A stretch of DNA of 64,000 nt from Tunicatimonas pelagia (GCF_030506325.1 NZ_CP120683.1:5453501-5517500), one strand, 5' to 3'; positions 30,185 to 39,420 are shown, numbered from the stretch's first letter. Translations and numbers: made by a program. The notes: generated by a model from the sequence alone, not told the origin.

Positions 30185-31114
30185 TCAGCGTACGTCAAAA
30201 TTGGCGGTACCAATAATGTAGTCGTCAGCGTAAATTTCCACCTGATGGCGTCCTTCGGTATAGTCGCTGCCTTTTTCGTAAATAAAAGAAAGTGCCTGTC
30301 CGGTATTGTCAAACAGTATATCTTTCTTCATAGTATAAAATATTTCTTCGCTGTCTAACATAAACGTACCCGATCCTTTGGCCACATCAAAAATCACGTT
30401 GCCGTTGGGTTCAATTATACGGACGAATATATCGCGCCCTTTAATCTCAGCTACCTCGTTCTTGGCTATGTTAAAAGTAACCTGTACTTGCTCTAGCTGA
30501 CTACTACGGTAGCGATCGCGCTCTTTGCCTTTTCCCCGGCTATTTAATCCGATAACTTTGATGTTTTCTGCCTCCAACTGAGAAGCTACCGCTACCTTTT
30601 CAGCCAGTTGATCTTTATCCGAATTAATCTGGGTGATTGTTTTGTTCAGTTCCTGTTGTTCCTCCTTCAGTTCGGTATTCTCGGCAAACAAGACTTTGTT
30701 CTCCTCCTGCAATTGGGCAATCTCTTTATCTTTATTAATTAAAAGCTCACGATAACCCTCTACTCGAGCATTTATTTGGTTGTAGCGCTTCTGAGCCAGA
30801 ACCTGATCGTTTTGTAACTGCTCTTTTTCCTGCTCCAGTGTTTCCCGAATCAGCCGTAGCTCCTCCACATCGCCGCCTAGCTTTTGTATCTCCTGAATTT
30901 TCAGGTCGAGTTCGTTACTGATAGATTCTAGTTTGGCGTAGGTTTCTTGTAATTCGGTCTGACTAGTTTGTAACTCGTCGGCTTTTTCTTGGTTGTTTTG
31001 GTAAAATAAGAAAAGCACTACCAAGTTGGTAAGTACCAGTAAGCCAATAACGATGAATAGTATTTTTCTCTTATTTGAGCCATTGCTGGTATCGGAATGA
31101 GTGGTCTCTTCCAT
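30185..31114 (-). CDS. Membrane-anchored coiled-coil protein
   Basis: The 309-residue protein has one N-terminal membrane helix (about residues 18-40), then about 130 residues of heptad-patterned coiled coil (EIQKLGGDVEELRLI and QLQEENKVLFAENTEL segments), and a beta-rich C-terminal domain of about 120 residues with IFVRIIEPNGNVIFD. The topology puts the C-terminal part in the periplasm. No enzyme motif is visible; it may be a structural or scaffolding envelope protein. It sits one base upstream of the phosphodiesterase gene in the same operon. Confidence 0.7.
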   Translation of the reverse strand: MEETTHSDTSNGSNKRKILFIVIGLLVLTNLVVLFLFYQNNQEKADELQTSQTELQETYAKLESISNELDLKIQEIQKLGGDVEELRLIRETLEQEKEQLQNDQVLAQKRYNQINARVEGYRELLINKDKEIAQLQEENKVLFAENTELKEEQQELNKTITQINSDKDQLAEKVAVASQLEAENIKVIGLNSRGKGKERDRYRSSQLEQVQVTFNIAKNEVAEIKGRDIFVRIIEPNGNVIFDVAKGSGTFMLDSEEIFYTMKKDILFDNTGQALSFIYEKGSDYTEGRHQVEIYADDYIIGTANFDVR

Positions 31115-31182
31115 AGGTGTAATTTGTTGGATTGCTTGATTATCCGCTATTTTAGAAAAATTTAAGCATTCGTACTAGGAAA

Positions 31183-31773
31183 ATGGAAACGCTAAACGAA
31201 AACTATTGGACTAAGCGCTATATGTTGGGCAACACGGGTTGGGATGCCGGTAGTATTACCACTCCCCTAAAAACGTATATTGATCAGTTGCATGACAAAA
31301 ATATGAAAATTCTGATACCCGGTAGCGGAAACAGCTACGAAGCTGGCTACCTTTTTGAAGGCGGGTTCTCCCAGGTGTTTATTGTAGACCTAAGCGAGCG
31401 TCCGTTAGCAATCTTCAAGGAGCAATATCCTACGTTTCCGGCCGAACAGATTTTACATCAGGACTTCTTTACGTTAAACGATACGTTTGACCTGATTATT
31501 GAGCAAACGTTCTTCTGCGCGTTAAATCCAAGTCTTCGCCCAGCTTATGCCCAGAAAATGCACGAGCTGCTAAAGCCAGAGGGTAGGTTGGTTGGTTTAT
31601 TATTTAACATACCACTTTACCAAGATCATCCTCCGTTTGGTGGTAGTCAGGAAGAGTACCGTCGGTATTTTGAGCCATACTTTCACTTTCACACGTTTGA
31701 GTTAGCGTATAACTCCATCGCTCCTCGGCAGGGCAACGAGCTGTTTATTAATCTGAAGAAGAAAGAAACGTAA
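31183..31773 (+). CDS. Thiopurine methyltransferase-like SAM methyltransferase
   Basis: The 196-residue protein begins NYWTKRYMLGNTGWDAG, the TPMT-family N-terminus, with ILIPGSGNSYEAGYL as the SAM-binding motif I and a LIIEQTFFCALNPSLRP segment typical of TPMT-like enzymes. These methylate thiols, halides, selenite or other small soft nucleophiles. It is cytosolic, on the opposite strand from the coiled-coil gene, and 62 bases before the hydrolase gene. The actual substrate is unknown. Confidence 0.85.
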   Translation: METLNENYWTKRYMLGNTGWDAGSITTPLKTYIDQLHDKNMKILIPGSGNSYEAGYLFEGGFSQVFIVDLSERPLAIFKEQYPTFPAEQILHQDFFTLNDTFDLIIEQTFFCALNPSLRPAYAQKMHELLKPEGRLVGLLFNIPLYQDHPPFGGSQEEYRRYFEPYFHFHTFELAYNSIAPRQGNELFINLKKKET

Positions 31774-31835
31774 GTACAGCGACACAATCTACTCGGTAAG
31801 AACGTTCTCAAGTTGAGACATTCGTATACGAAAAT

Positions 31836-32564
31836 ATGGCTCAATCGGATCACTACATCTTTGCCCACGGGCTGAACGTGCGACCAACCGTTATGCAATT
31901 GCTGGCTGAAGAATTAGGGTGTGCCAAAGATCAGTACACCCTAATCAGTCTACCGGGGCATAGCGGAGAAGAAGAGCTATCTCGTGCTGTTGCTGACCGT
32001 TGGCTCGATAGTTTTCGGGATCAGTACAATAAAGTGTGTCAGGTACATACCAACATTATTTTTGTAGGATACTCTTTAGGAGGTTTACTGATGACGTATT
32101 TGCTGGGAGACGGGCAGATCGTAGCTCCGCGTAAACAAATACTGTTGGCGCCAGCGTTGGCCTTTCAGCAGTGGACTAAAATTCCTACCATCATTCCGAA
32201 GGCAACCTTCGATCAGGTGACTATCCCCTCATTTACTCCTGAGAATTACAAGGCAAACCCAGGGGTTTCACTGGGAGCTTATAAAGTACTTTTTACGATC
32301 AGTCAAGAACTAGACGGTATGGCTCCTGATCGCTATAACATTCCCACCTTAGTTTTCTGCGACCGTTGGGATGAACTAGTGCAGGCTGAGGGCTTACGTA
32401 AGTTTATAGCTGCTAAGCAACTTACAGAATGGGATCTTGTTATTGTGCCATCGAGCTTTTGGCAGAGAGTAGGAAAGAAACATCTGCTGGTGGCTCAAGA
32501 ATATTACGCCGATAGTCATTGGAAGCAAATTCGCCAGCAAATAGAGGCGTTCGTGAATGGATAA
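31836..32564 (+). CDS. Alpha/beta hydrolase
   Basis: The 242-residue protein has the alpha/beta-hydrolase core: FAHGLNVRP for the oxyanion region and the nucleophile elbow FVGYSLGG (Ser in GxSxG). A late histidine near KKHLLVAQEYY and an acidic residue around FCDRWDE could complete the triad. It is cytosolic with no signal peptide. Its 3' end overlaps the DUF2817 gene by 8 bases, so the two are probably translated together and may share a substrate. The specificity is unknown. Confidence 0.78.
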   Translation: MAQSDHYIFAHGLNVRPTVMQLLAEELGCAKDQYTLISLPGHSGEEELSRAVADRWLDSFRDQYNKVCQVHTNIIFVGYSLGGLLMTYLLGDGQIVAPRKQILLAPALAFQQWTKIPTIIPKATFDQVTIPSFTPENYKANPGVSLGAYKVLFTISQELDGMAPDRYNIPTLVFCDRWDELVQAEGLRKFIAAKQLTEWDLVIVPSSFWQRVGKKHLLVAQEYYADSHWKQIRQQIEAFVNG

Positions 32565-33609
32565 GATGGCGTACTATCCGGTTAACTATCATGTAGCTCG
32601 TACCCAATTTCGAGCGTTGGCAGTAAGTAAGAAATGGGAGCTTCATTCGTTGGCAGTAGATGAGTCGGACGGGTTATATATTGATGTTGCACTTTGGCGA
32701 GGGAGTAGTGAATCATTGATGATTCATAGCTCAGGAGTACACGGTGTGGAGGCATTTCCCGGGTCAGCGGTTCAGTGCGCTTTTTTGAGTTCTTGGGAGC
32801 CAGGTTCGGCCAACTCGCCAAGCATTGCACTAATTCACTGCATCAACCCTTTTGGAATGCGATACCTGCGTCGTTGGAATGCTCAGAACATTGATCTCAA
32901 CCGAAATTTTCTACCTTCCTTCGATAATCTTCCCACCAACCCTTTCTACGATCGATTATCTTCTTTCCTAAATCCTCAGTCTAGAAATCAACTTTCCTAT
33001 TTTACTCTAAAAGCGGTAGTACTACTGATGAAACATGGTTTAGCCTCATTGCAACAAGCCGTTGCTCAAGGACAATATAACAATCCAGTGGGGTTATTTT
33101 TTGGTGGTAAACAACCAGTAATTGAGAATAGCCTACTACGCCATTTTTTACAACAGTACTTGAGTGAGTATAAAATTATTAGAGGCATAGACTTTCATAC
33201 TGGACTGGGAAAGTTTAACCAGTCTTCTTTTTACTTAGAGGCTCTTTTTGGTCAAGAAACTCATCAACAGGCTGAGAGTATTTTCAATCAGCCAGTGATC
33301 AGAACTGATGCTCAAACGAAGCATAGTTATCAGATGCAGGGCAGTTTAGTAGCTGGGCTAAGAGCACAGTACGCTGAACAAGATTTTTGGATGGTGACTC
33401 AGGAAGTTGGTACGGTTGGCCCGGTAGAAATCCTACGTGTTTTACGGAAAGAAAATTTCAATTTTCATTATCAGTCTGAGGATCAAGCTGGTGCAAGGTT
33501 AGCGGTGAAAGACGCGTTTTGTCCTGATAATAATATATGGCGGAAGCAAGCCGTACAGAGTGGCGTTCAGGCGTTAACTCAGCTAGTAAAGACCCATAGT
33601 AGCCATTGA
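32557..33609 (+). CDS. DUF2817 (M14-like) metallopeptidase family protein
   Basis: The 350-residue protein has SGVHGVEAFPGS near residue 66, the HxxE zinc pair of carboxypeptidase-like M14 families, NIDLNRNFLPSF near 111, the third zinc ligand region DFHTGLG near 212, and TQEVGT near 287 for the catalytic glutamate. This matches DUF2817. It should be a cytosolic metallo-hydrolase of amide or ester bonds. The ATG at 32557 overlaps the upstream hydrolase; a second ATG lies nine bases later. A strong terminator follows. Confidence 0.78.
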   Translation: MDKMAYYPVNYHVARTQFRALAVSKKWELHSLAVDESDGLYIDVALWRGSSESLMIHSSGVHGVEAFPGSAVQCAFLSSWEPGSANSPSIALIHCINPFGMRYLRRWNAQNIDLNRNFLPSFDNLPTNPFYDRLSSFLNPQSRNQLSYFTLKAVVLLMKHGLASLQQAVAQGQYNNPVGLFFGGKQPVIENSLLRHFLQQYLSEYKIIRGIDFHTGLGKFNQSSFYLEALFGQETHQQAESIFNQPVIRTDAQTKHSYQMQGSLVAGLRAQYAEQDFWMVTQEVGTVGPVEILRVLRKENFNFHYQSEDQAGARLAVKDAFCPDNNIWRKQAVQSGVQALTQLVKTHSSH

Positions 33610-33988
33610 CTATTCTTAGAACCAGCGAGCTAAAACAAAAAAAGCGATACAATACTGTATCGCTTTTTAAATTTTGTGTATGCAGCTTAAGTATATCAGT
33701 TTAAGAGTAAAACTGTAGGTTAAAAAATCCAAGCTACATGTGCCCTCACTTGCTATATGTTTGACAATTATGCTGCCAACGCTGTAAAAGCAGTTCTACG
33801 CTAATAATGGGAAAAAGTGGGGAGTTAAATACTCATTTATGCTGAAGAAATGTAGAAAAAAATGCACAATTCCCCACGCTTTGGAATCCTACTTTTTTAA
33901 CCTTTTCATTTGAGTTATGCTTTTTTTACGAATAAATTCTTTTTATAAGAATATTTGATTATCTTAGAGGCAACAAACTACCCTAGTT
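33610..33988. other. Intergenic region with a strong terminator and an inverted-repeat pair
   Basis: The region starts with the hairpin terminator at 33639-33668. Beyond it GTGGGGA (33817-33823) and TCCCCAC (33871-33877) form widely spaced inverted arms 47 bases apart; their meaning is unclear. No other feature was recognised before the 39-residue ORF. Confidence 0.5.
33639..33668 (+). terminator. Intrinsic terminator after DUF2817
   Basis: A perfect 12-base stem, AAAAAGCGATAC (33639-33650) with GTATCGCTTTTT (33657-33668), closes a 6-base loop. The A/T tracts on both sides make it usable in either direction. It ends the TPMT/hydrolase/DUF2817 transcript. Confidence 0.93.
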
Positions 33989-34108
33989 ATGAATAAGCAT
34001 AACAAAGCAAGTACTTTAGAGGAAGTAAGAATTAAACGTACCGAGGTGATTGGTACAATTGCTCTCCAATACCTTCATTCTATTAGGGTGAGAACATCAT
34101 CTCGCTAA
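33989..34108 (+). CDS. Possible 39-residue basic peptide
   Basis: An ATG at 33989 opens 39 codons to TAA at 34106-34108, overlapping the end of the convergent Sua5-like gene by 4 bases. The peptide is basic with one helix-like stretch (STLEEVRIKRTEVIGTIAL). No family is recognised and it may be a chance frame; only conservation in relatives would support it. Confidence 0.3.
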   Translation: MNKHNKASTLEEVRIKRTEVIGTIALQYLHSIRVRTSSR

Positions 34109-34599
34109 GGTACGAAGGAAAATTCACCATTATCGTAAATACGCATTACCCTAACGGGGCGTGTTCCTTTTAGAACTCTGCTCATGTCTATTTCCTGATC
34201 TACCCAATCAGTAATTGGAAACTCATCTTTAATTCGTTCTAGTGCTACTGCAAGGTAAGCATGCTGACCAGTAAGCTGTTTGCGTAAAAATGGTTCAGCG
34301 ATGAGTCGGATGCAAACTTCACGGGGTGCTGCTTCATTAGTGAAGAGCGGTTTGGCTTGTTTATAGATTAGAGATAGCGGTTCAGTAGCGTAATCCATAA
34401 GTTCCCAGGCAAGATTAGGAATATGATAGACAAATCGGTGAATTTGCTCAATCTGAGTGAGCCAAATAGTGTAAGGCGGTTGCATCTTGGTAACAGAGGT
34501 GTGAGAAAGAAGCTGTTGACAACTAGCGGTGCTAGAGAAAGCAGTCGCTACTACGTTCTCTGGTGTATTTCGTAGCAGCACTCGAGAGGGTATAGGCAT
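34105..34599 (-). CDS. Degenerate Sua5/YrdC-like protein lacking the N-terminal nucleotide-binding part
   Basis: Residues about 45-165 resemble the second half of Bacteroidota threonylcarbamoyl-AMP synthases (TsaC/Sua5): IPNLAWELMDYATEPLSLIY aligns with the family's V/IP-x-AW-x-L-x-x-x-x-x-PL-x-IY stretch, and the end GTRPVRVMRIYDNGE with the PSSIIK...GE tail. The N-terminal nucleotide-binding segment (TDTxWGxG-like) is missing, and the STSANxSG motif appears replaced. It is therefore unlikely to make t6A precursor. It may be a decaying paralogue or repurposed. It starts 6 bases after the kinase stop, so it is co-transcribed with it. Confidence 0.4.
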   Translation of the reverse strand: MPIPSRVLLRNTPENVVATAFSSTASCQQLLSHTSVTKMQPPYTIWLTQIEQIHRFVYHIPNLAWELMDYATEPLSLIYKQAKPLFTNEAAPREVCIRLIAEPFLRKQLTGQHAYLAVALERIKDEFPITDWVDQEIDMSRVLKGTRPVRVMRIYDNGEFSFVP

Positions 34600-34605
34600 T
34601 TGATG

Positions 34606-35829
34606 CTAAAATTTATCTAAGGAGGGTAGGTATATTTTTACTTCTGTGCCCTGACCTGGCTTGCTTTTTATCTTCAAATCGCCCCCCAACTTTTCAACAT
34701 TAGACTTTACAATAAATAGCCCTAACCCACTTCCGGAAGAAGTATGATTACCCCGATAAAACATATCGAACGCACGATCTAAAATAGCTTTGTTCATTCC
34801 TACCCCATTATCTTTTACTACTATTTCAATACCACCTCGGCTATGTCTGGTACTTATTTTAATATAAGGTGTATTATTTATGTATTTATGGTACTTAATA
34901 CTATTCTCTACTAAGTTTTGCAAAACTGAGCGAAATAGTTTTTCGCTGCTGGTGAATGTTACAGGTGAATCATACGCTAACGTAATTTCAACTTTTTCTC
35001 GGTTTGGGTAGTTTGCCAAGCTATCAATTACATCGCGACCGCAAGAGTTGATATCAAACGATTGCATGTTTAATTTGGTCTTATCCGTGATGCCTATCTC
35101 CAGAAGGCCCATGAGCGTTGAGTTAAGCTTATCGGCACTCTGCTTAATAAGTGAGATGTAATAGTGTAGCGTAGGCAGGTCTGTTTCGGTTTGTTCAATC
35201 ACCTGAAGTAACCCTTGCATACTAGCCAATGGCCCTTTTAAATCGTGAGAAACTCGGTATACCAGTGTCTTTAGTTCATCATTCTTTTGTTGTAATGCAT
35301 TTGATGTAAGCCGAATGTGTTGCAGATCTTTAGCAATGAGCACGTAGCCAATACTTTCTCGATTATCTCTCAGCCTAGATAATGAAATAGTGACTGGAAG
35401 TCGGCCCGAACCCGATGTTTTAAATGATGCTTCCAGATTGTATATCTGCTTTTTCTTTCGCAAAGATTCTTTGAGATCAGTAATAAACTTTGCTTTTCTT
35501 CCGTCGAAAAGTATGTCTAGCGGCTGGTTTATGAAGTACGACTCTGGTTGAGCCAATAGCTCACACACTTTCTGGTTTACTTGCTTAATCTGTAGATGCT
35601 TATCAAAAATAATGAGCATATCCACAATACCTCGCAAAACAGAATTAAGGTAGTTACGAGAAATGACAGTATCTCGCAATTCTTCACTTAGCATATTAAC
35701 CCCGGAAGCAATAGCATCAATATCATCAAACTTATCAGAAACCGGGGCTAAATGGCGAAAATTACCTTCAGCAATTTCTAGTAATGCCCGGTTAATAGCC
35801 TCAATTCGCGTGTCTCTGTTTAAGGGCAT
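34606..35829 (-). CDS. Cytosolic PAS-domain histidine kinase
   Basis: The 407-residue protein has an N-terminal HAMP-like helical segment (residues about 8-55) without membrane helices, a PAS domain (about 60-170, FDKHLQIKQVNQKV...), then a HisKA domain with phospho-acceptor H195 in YRVSHDLKGPL, and an HATPase domain with N, G1 and G2 boxes (LVENSIKYH, DNGVGMN, GSGLGLFIVK). All catalytic boxes look intact. It senses something inside the cell and should pass phosphate to a separate regulator; none is adjacent. It leads an operon with the Sua5-like gene. Confidence 0.9.
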   Translation of the reverse strand: MPLNRDTRIEAINRALLEIAEGNFRHLAPVSDKFDDIDAIASGVNMLSEELRDTVISRNYLNSVLRGIVDMLIIFDKHLQIKQVNQKVCELLAQPESYFINQPLDILFDGRKAKFITDLKESLRKKKQIYNLEASFKTSGSGRLPVTISLSRLRDNRESIGYVLIAKDLQHIRLTSNALQQKNDELKTLVYRVSHDLKGPLASMQGLLQVIEQTETDLPTLHYYISLIKQSADKLNSTLMGLLEIGITDKTKLNMQSFDINSCGRDVIDSLANYPNREKVEITLAYDSPVTFTSSEKLFRSVLQNLVENSIKYHKYINNTPYIKISTRHSRGGIEIVVKDNGVGMNKAILDRAFDMFYRGNHTSSGSGLGLFIVKSNVEKLGGDLKIKSKPGQGTEVKIYLPSLDKF

Positions 35830-36381
35830 AGATTCAGTTGTCTTGTAGTTACTCCTATTAAGTAAGCCAAGCTAAAGCCTACTGGTTAGAATACAATGAA
35901 AATACATAAAGTTTTAAGAGAAGTTATAGATTAATAACAATGATTATAAGTGTATTAAATCAAAACTTGGTTGATACGCTCGTCCAATTGCTATTATGTG
36001 TAAACACGGTATAAGTCTTCTACAGTGGAAGTTAGTATAACGAATAAACTACGAAAGTCCTAAACCGTTCAGAAACACATTGTTACGCCTCATCGGATCA
36101 GTAGCTGTACTTTTTTAGATTACTGGAATCTTTTCAAACAGCGGTAGCAGAGCTATCTGCTAGGGTAACGAAAATAGTGGAACGTATACCAAGCAGGCAT
36201 ATAGTCTTTCGCTATTGACTGATTGTGCATTCGCCTTCACTATTTTACAATGCAATCATTCGAAAAAGTAGATATAATTTACCAAAATAAGGTAGGTATT
36301 TTTCTGATAATATACCGGAGAAGCATTGCTGTTGTAGTAGTAACACCACCAATGAACAAGGCTGAGCGGTAGGCTACTTCA
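35830..36381. other. Intergenic region with a short perfect hairpin
   Basis: These 552 bases hold no convincing ORF. TAGCAGA (36145-36151) and TCTGCTA (36156-36162) form a perfect 7-base stem with a 4-base loop, with no T-run after it. The region includes the upstream sequence of the kinase operon, but no consensus promoter was recognised. Confidence 0.45.
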
Positions 36382-36768
36382 CTAATCGTTTGGTGTAAAA
36401 TCTTCAATCCACTTGCTAGCTTCCGCTAAGTTGGTAAAAAACATAAATGGATACTCGGGACGATAAAACTTTACAAAAAAATTCCCCATCATACGCGTTA
36501 CTGGGTTGTTGAGAATAACCGCCAGCGCAAGTAAATCTTTACCAGCCTCTAAAGAAGAGAAAAAAGTACGGGCTTCTTTATCTACGTGCTTTACTGATGA
36601 GATATCAACAATAGCAGGAATTTTTCGGCCTCCGGTAACCTGCATTCTGTAAGCAGTAGCATTTCGAGCAATAGTGACATCAATAATTGGGACTTTGTAC
36701 TTAGCGTACAGTACTTGGTTTAGAAACTGTAGGGAAACAAAATCATTTTCGTAAATCTGATTTTCCAT
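36382..36768 (-). CDS. STAS/SpoIIAA-like (DUF7793-type) small protein
   Basis: The 128-residue protein has strand-helix alternation with IPAIVDISSVKHVDKEARTFFSS near residue 50 and a C-terminal FVKFYRPEYPFMFFTNLAEASKWI, the 'P-x-x-FF-x-x-x-x-EA-x-x-W' ending of Bacteroidota STAS/SEC14-like small domains. These are thought to be regulatory or ligand-binding domains. It has no membrane segment. It stands divergent from the 810-residue fusion gene, with 147 bases between starts. Confidence 0.5.
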   Translation of the reverse strand: MENQIYENDFVSLQFLNQVLYAKYKVPIIDVTIARNATAYRMQVTGGRKIPAIVDISSVKHVDKEARTFFSSLEAGKDLLALAVILNNPVTRMMGNFFVKFYRPEYPFMFFTNLAEASKWIEDFTPND

Positions 36769-36915
36769 ACATCAATAGTACATGAAACTTTAATTGAAAA
36801 GGATGATTATTGGAAAAATACTTACATATGTGAGGATAGACATAGTTGTGCTAATTTATCAAATTTTTTTTGCATAATCTTGTCTTATCACTAACAAAGT
36901 AAAAAACTATCTATC

Positions 36916-39348
36916 ATGGCGAAATCGAAGCACAATCATCTATTGGATACGATCGGTGACTTAATCCTCAATGCCAAAAAAGAGGGTTTGGTTCACTTAT
37001 ATACCGAAGGTACTCACTTTGATGGTAGACACATTCAAGTTGAGGGAAAGAAGTTATTTCATTTCGGTACTACTGGTTATTTGGGGCTAGAACAAGACCA
37101 ACGACTGAAGGATGCAGCAATTGATGCTATTCAGCGGTACGGAACACAATTTCCGTTGTCAAAGACCTACGTTTCGTTTGTTATTTACAAAGAACTCGAG
37201 AAGGCCGTTCGTAAAATTTATAATAGCCCTATTGTCATTACCAAAAATAGCACACTCGCGCATATTGGGGTAATTCCCACTATTGTTCGCGATGAAGATG
37301 TGCTAATTCTTGATCAACAAGTACACGCTAGCGTACAAAATGCCAGTCAACTGCTAAAAGCGCGTGGCACTTCAGTACAGCTTGTGAAGCACAACGACGT
37401 GGATATGCTAGAGAACACGCTCAAGCGATTACGTAACAAGCATCAGAAGATTTGGTATGCTGCCGACGGCGTTTATTCAATGTTTGGTGATGTGGTGCCA
37501 CTCGAGCAATTATTGCCTTTAATGGAACGTTACCCTCAGCTTCATCTGTATATTGATGATGTGCACGGTATGAGTTGGGCCGGAAAGCACGGGGCCGGCT
37601 ACGTAATGAGTAAACTAGGTACCCTTCGGGAGCGAATAGTACTGGTAGGTACTCTCAGCAAATCGTTTGGTGCGAGTGGGGGAGTAGTAGCGTTTGGTGA
37701 CGATCACTTATACGAAGCGTTCAAGGTTTTTGGCGGGCCTCAAACATTTTCGGCCCAACTAGAACCCCCGAGCGTAGCCGCCGCGTTGGCTTCGGCAAAT
37801 ATTCATTTATCGGATGAGATTTACGACCTTCAGCAAGATTTGGCGGAGAAAGTAAGCCTTTGCAATCAGCTTATTCGCAAAACTGATTTACCGTTGATTC
37901 AGGAAAATGTGTGCCCAGTTCATTTTATTGGGGCAGCACTGCCTGCGGTTTCTTACGAGTTTGCCAAACGACTGATGAACGACGGCTTTTATGTAAATGT
38001 TGCTACATTTCCGGTAGTGCCGGTGAAGAATACGGGAATTCGCTTTACCATCTCGCGGCATAACCAGCCCGAAGAAATTGAAGCACTCGTAGCGGCAATG
38101 CAATACCACTATCCTAAAGCACTGGAGAAAGAAGGGTATTCATTAAACCAGGTACGAAAAGCGTTTAAATTGCCAATCCCTGAAGAGAAAGCAACTGAAG
38201 TGCAGCCTAAATCCCAGGAGGGGCTGCATGTGGAAGTGGTTGACACAATTTGCAAAGTTAATCCTGAAGAATGGAACAACTTGTTGGGTGAACGAGGAGC
38301 GTTCGATTGGAATGCGCTTAGTTTCTATGAAGATGTTTTTACTAATCATTCTGTTGCCCACCATCGCTGGGATTTTATCTATCTGCTGATTCGGGATAAT
38401 GAAGGGAAAGTGGTGCTGGCCACGTTTTTTACGGCGGCACTCTGGAAAGACGATGTGCTAGCTGCTGCTTCGGTATCAGAGCAGGCGGAGCTTATCCGAA
38501 AAATTGATCCCACCTATTTAACATCGCGGGTATTGTCCATGGGCTCGCTAATTACCGATGGCGATCATTTATACCTAAACAGAGAGCATCCTCTGTGTAA
38601 TAATGCTCTAAAGGCGATGAGCACGACACTAGAGTCGCTAAAAGAGAAGTATCGCTGTAATACCGTGATGGTGCGAGATATTGCCGATAATGATCGGGAA
38701 ATCAATCATTTCATGCATACTCAAGGGTATTTGCAAATAACGTTACCGGAGAGCGCAGTTATCCAAAAGTTAGATTGGAATAGCCAAGCAGAGTACCTCA
38801 GCCGACTTTCATCAAAATCCCGCTCTCACATAAAAAACGATATTTTTAAGTTTCAATCACACTTTGATATTGAAGCGAAGGAGAAGCTAAGCGCAGAAGA
38901 TCTCCTCCGGTCTTACCACCTTTATCAAGATGTTAGCAACCATAATTTTGCATTTAACAATGTAGAGTTTCCTTTCCGGTTGTTTGAAACAATGAACCAA
39001 GATTCAAACTGGGAATTTATCACCTTCCGTTTGAAAGAAGAATTTATGGTGGCTGGTGATGATCCACTGGTAGGAGTAGTGTTTACTTACCAAACAAAAG
39101 AAAGCTACTGCGCGGTGCTATTGGGAATGGATTATCAGTACTCTCGAGAGCATAAGGTTTATAAGCAGATTATATTTCATGCTACCATGCGCGCCCGCGC
39201 TTTAGGAAAAGAGCGAATATTCTTAGGGCTTACATCGGGGCAGGAAAAGAAAAAGTACGGGGCCACGCTAATTCCGCGGGTAGGTTATCTGCAAGCGCAG
39301 GATAATTATAAACTAGAGTTGGTAGAATCTATGGTAGAGGTGGCTTAA
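36916..39348 (+). CDS. Alpha-oxoamine synthase fused to a GNAT/FemAB-like acyltransferase
   Basis: Residues 1 to about 410 form an alpha-oxoamine synthase-type PLP domain: H137 in QQVHASV, YIDDVHGMSW with D214 and H217, and Schiff-base lysine K249 in GTLSKSFGASGG. Residues about 430-810 form a second domain with a GNAT/FemAB-like look (YLSRLSSKSRSHIKND; a late RARALGKERIFLGLTSGQEKKKYGA segment), expected to transfer acyl groups to an amine. One polypeptide could thus condense an amino acid with an acyl thioester and then N-acylate the product, as in sphingolipid or sulfonolipid synthesis. That pathway link is inference. It is followed by a strong terminator. Confidence 0.75.
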   Translation: MAKSKHNHLLDTIGDLILNAKKEGLVHLYTEGTHFDGRHIQVEGKKLFHFGTTGYLGLEQDQRLKDAAIDAIQRYGTQFPLSKTYVSFVIYKELEKAVRKIYNSPIVITKNSTLAHIGVIPTIVRDEDVLILDQQVHASVQNASQLLKARGTSVQLVKHNDVDMLENTLKRLRNKHQKIWYAADGVYSMFGDVVPLEQLLPLMERYPQLHLYIDDVHGMSWAGKHGAGYVMSKLGTLRERIVLVGTLSKSFGASGGVVAFGDDHLYEAFKVFGGPQTFSAQLEPPSVAAALASANIHLSDEIYDLQQDLAEKVSLCNQLIRKTDLPLIQENVCPVHFIGAALPAVSYEFAKRLMNDGFYVNVATFPVVPVKNTGIRFTISRHNQPEEIEALVAAMQYHYPKALEKEGYSLNQVRKAFKLPIPEEKATEVQPKSQEGLHVEVVDTICKVNPEEWNNLLGERGAFDWNALSFYEDVFTNHSVAHHRWDFIYLLIRDNEGKVVLATFFTAALWKDDVLAAASVSEQAELIRKIDPTYLTSRVLSMGSLITDGDHLYLNREHPLCNNALKAMSTTLESLKEKYRCNTVMVRDIADNDREINHFMHTQGYLQITLPESAVIQKLDWNSQAEYLSRLSSKSRSHIKNDIFKFQSHFDIEAKEKLSAEDLLRSYHLYQDVSNHNFAFNNVEFPFRLFETMNQDSNWEFITFRLKEEFMVAGDDPLVGVVFTYQTKESYCAVLLGMDYQYSREHKVYKQIIFHATMRARALGKERIFLGLTSGQEKKKYGATLIPRVGYLQAQDNYKLELVESMVEVA

Positions 39349-39371
39349 AGAGCAGTCGAGAGACAAACCAT

Positions 39372-39420
39372 GGGGTAGTTAGCGAAGCAGAATTTTGTGA
39401 GAGCTAATTACCCCTTTTTT
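39372..39420 (+). terminator. Intrinsic terminator after the fusion gene, inside the convergent gene's 3' end
   Basis: GGGGTAGTTAGC (39372-39383) pairs with GCTAATTACCCC (39403-39414), 12 bases with one G-U pair, around a 19-base loop, followed by six T. It covers the stop codon (39379-39381) and last residues of the minus-strand T9SS gene. Confidence 0.8.
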
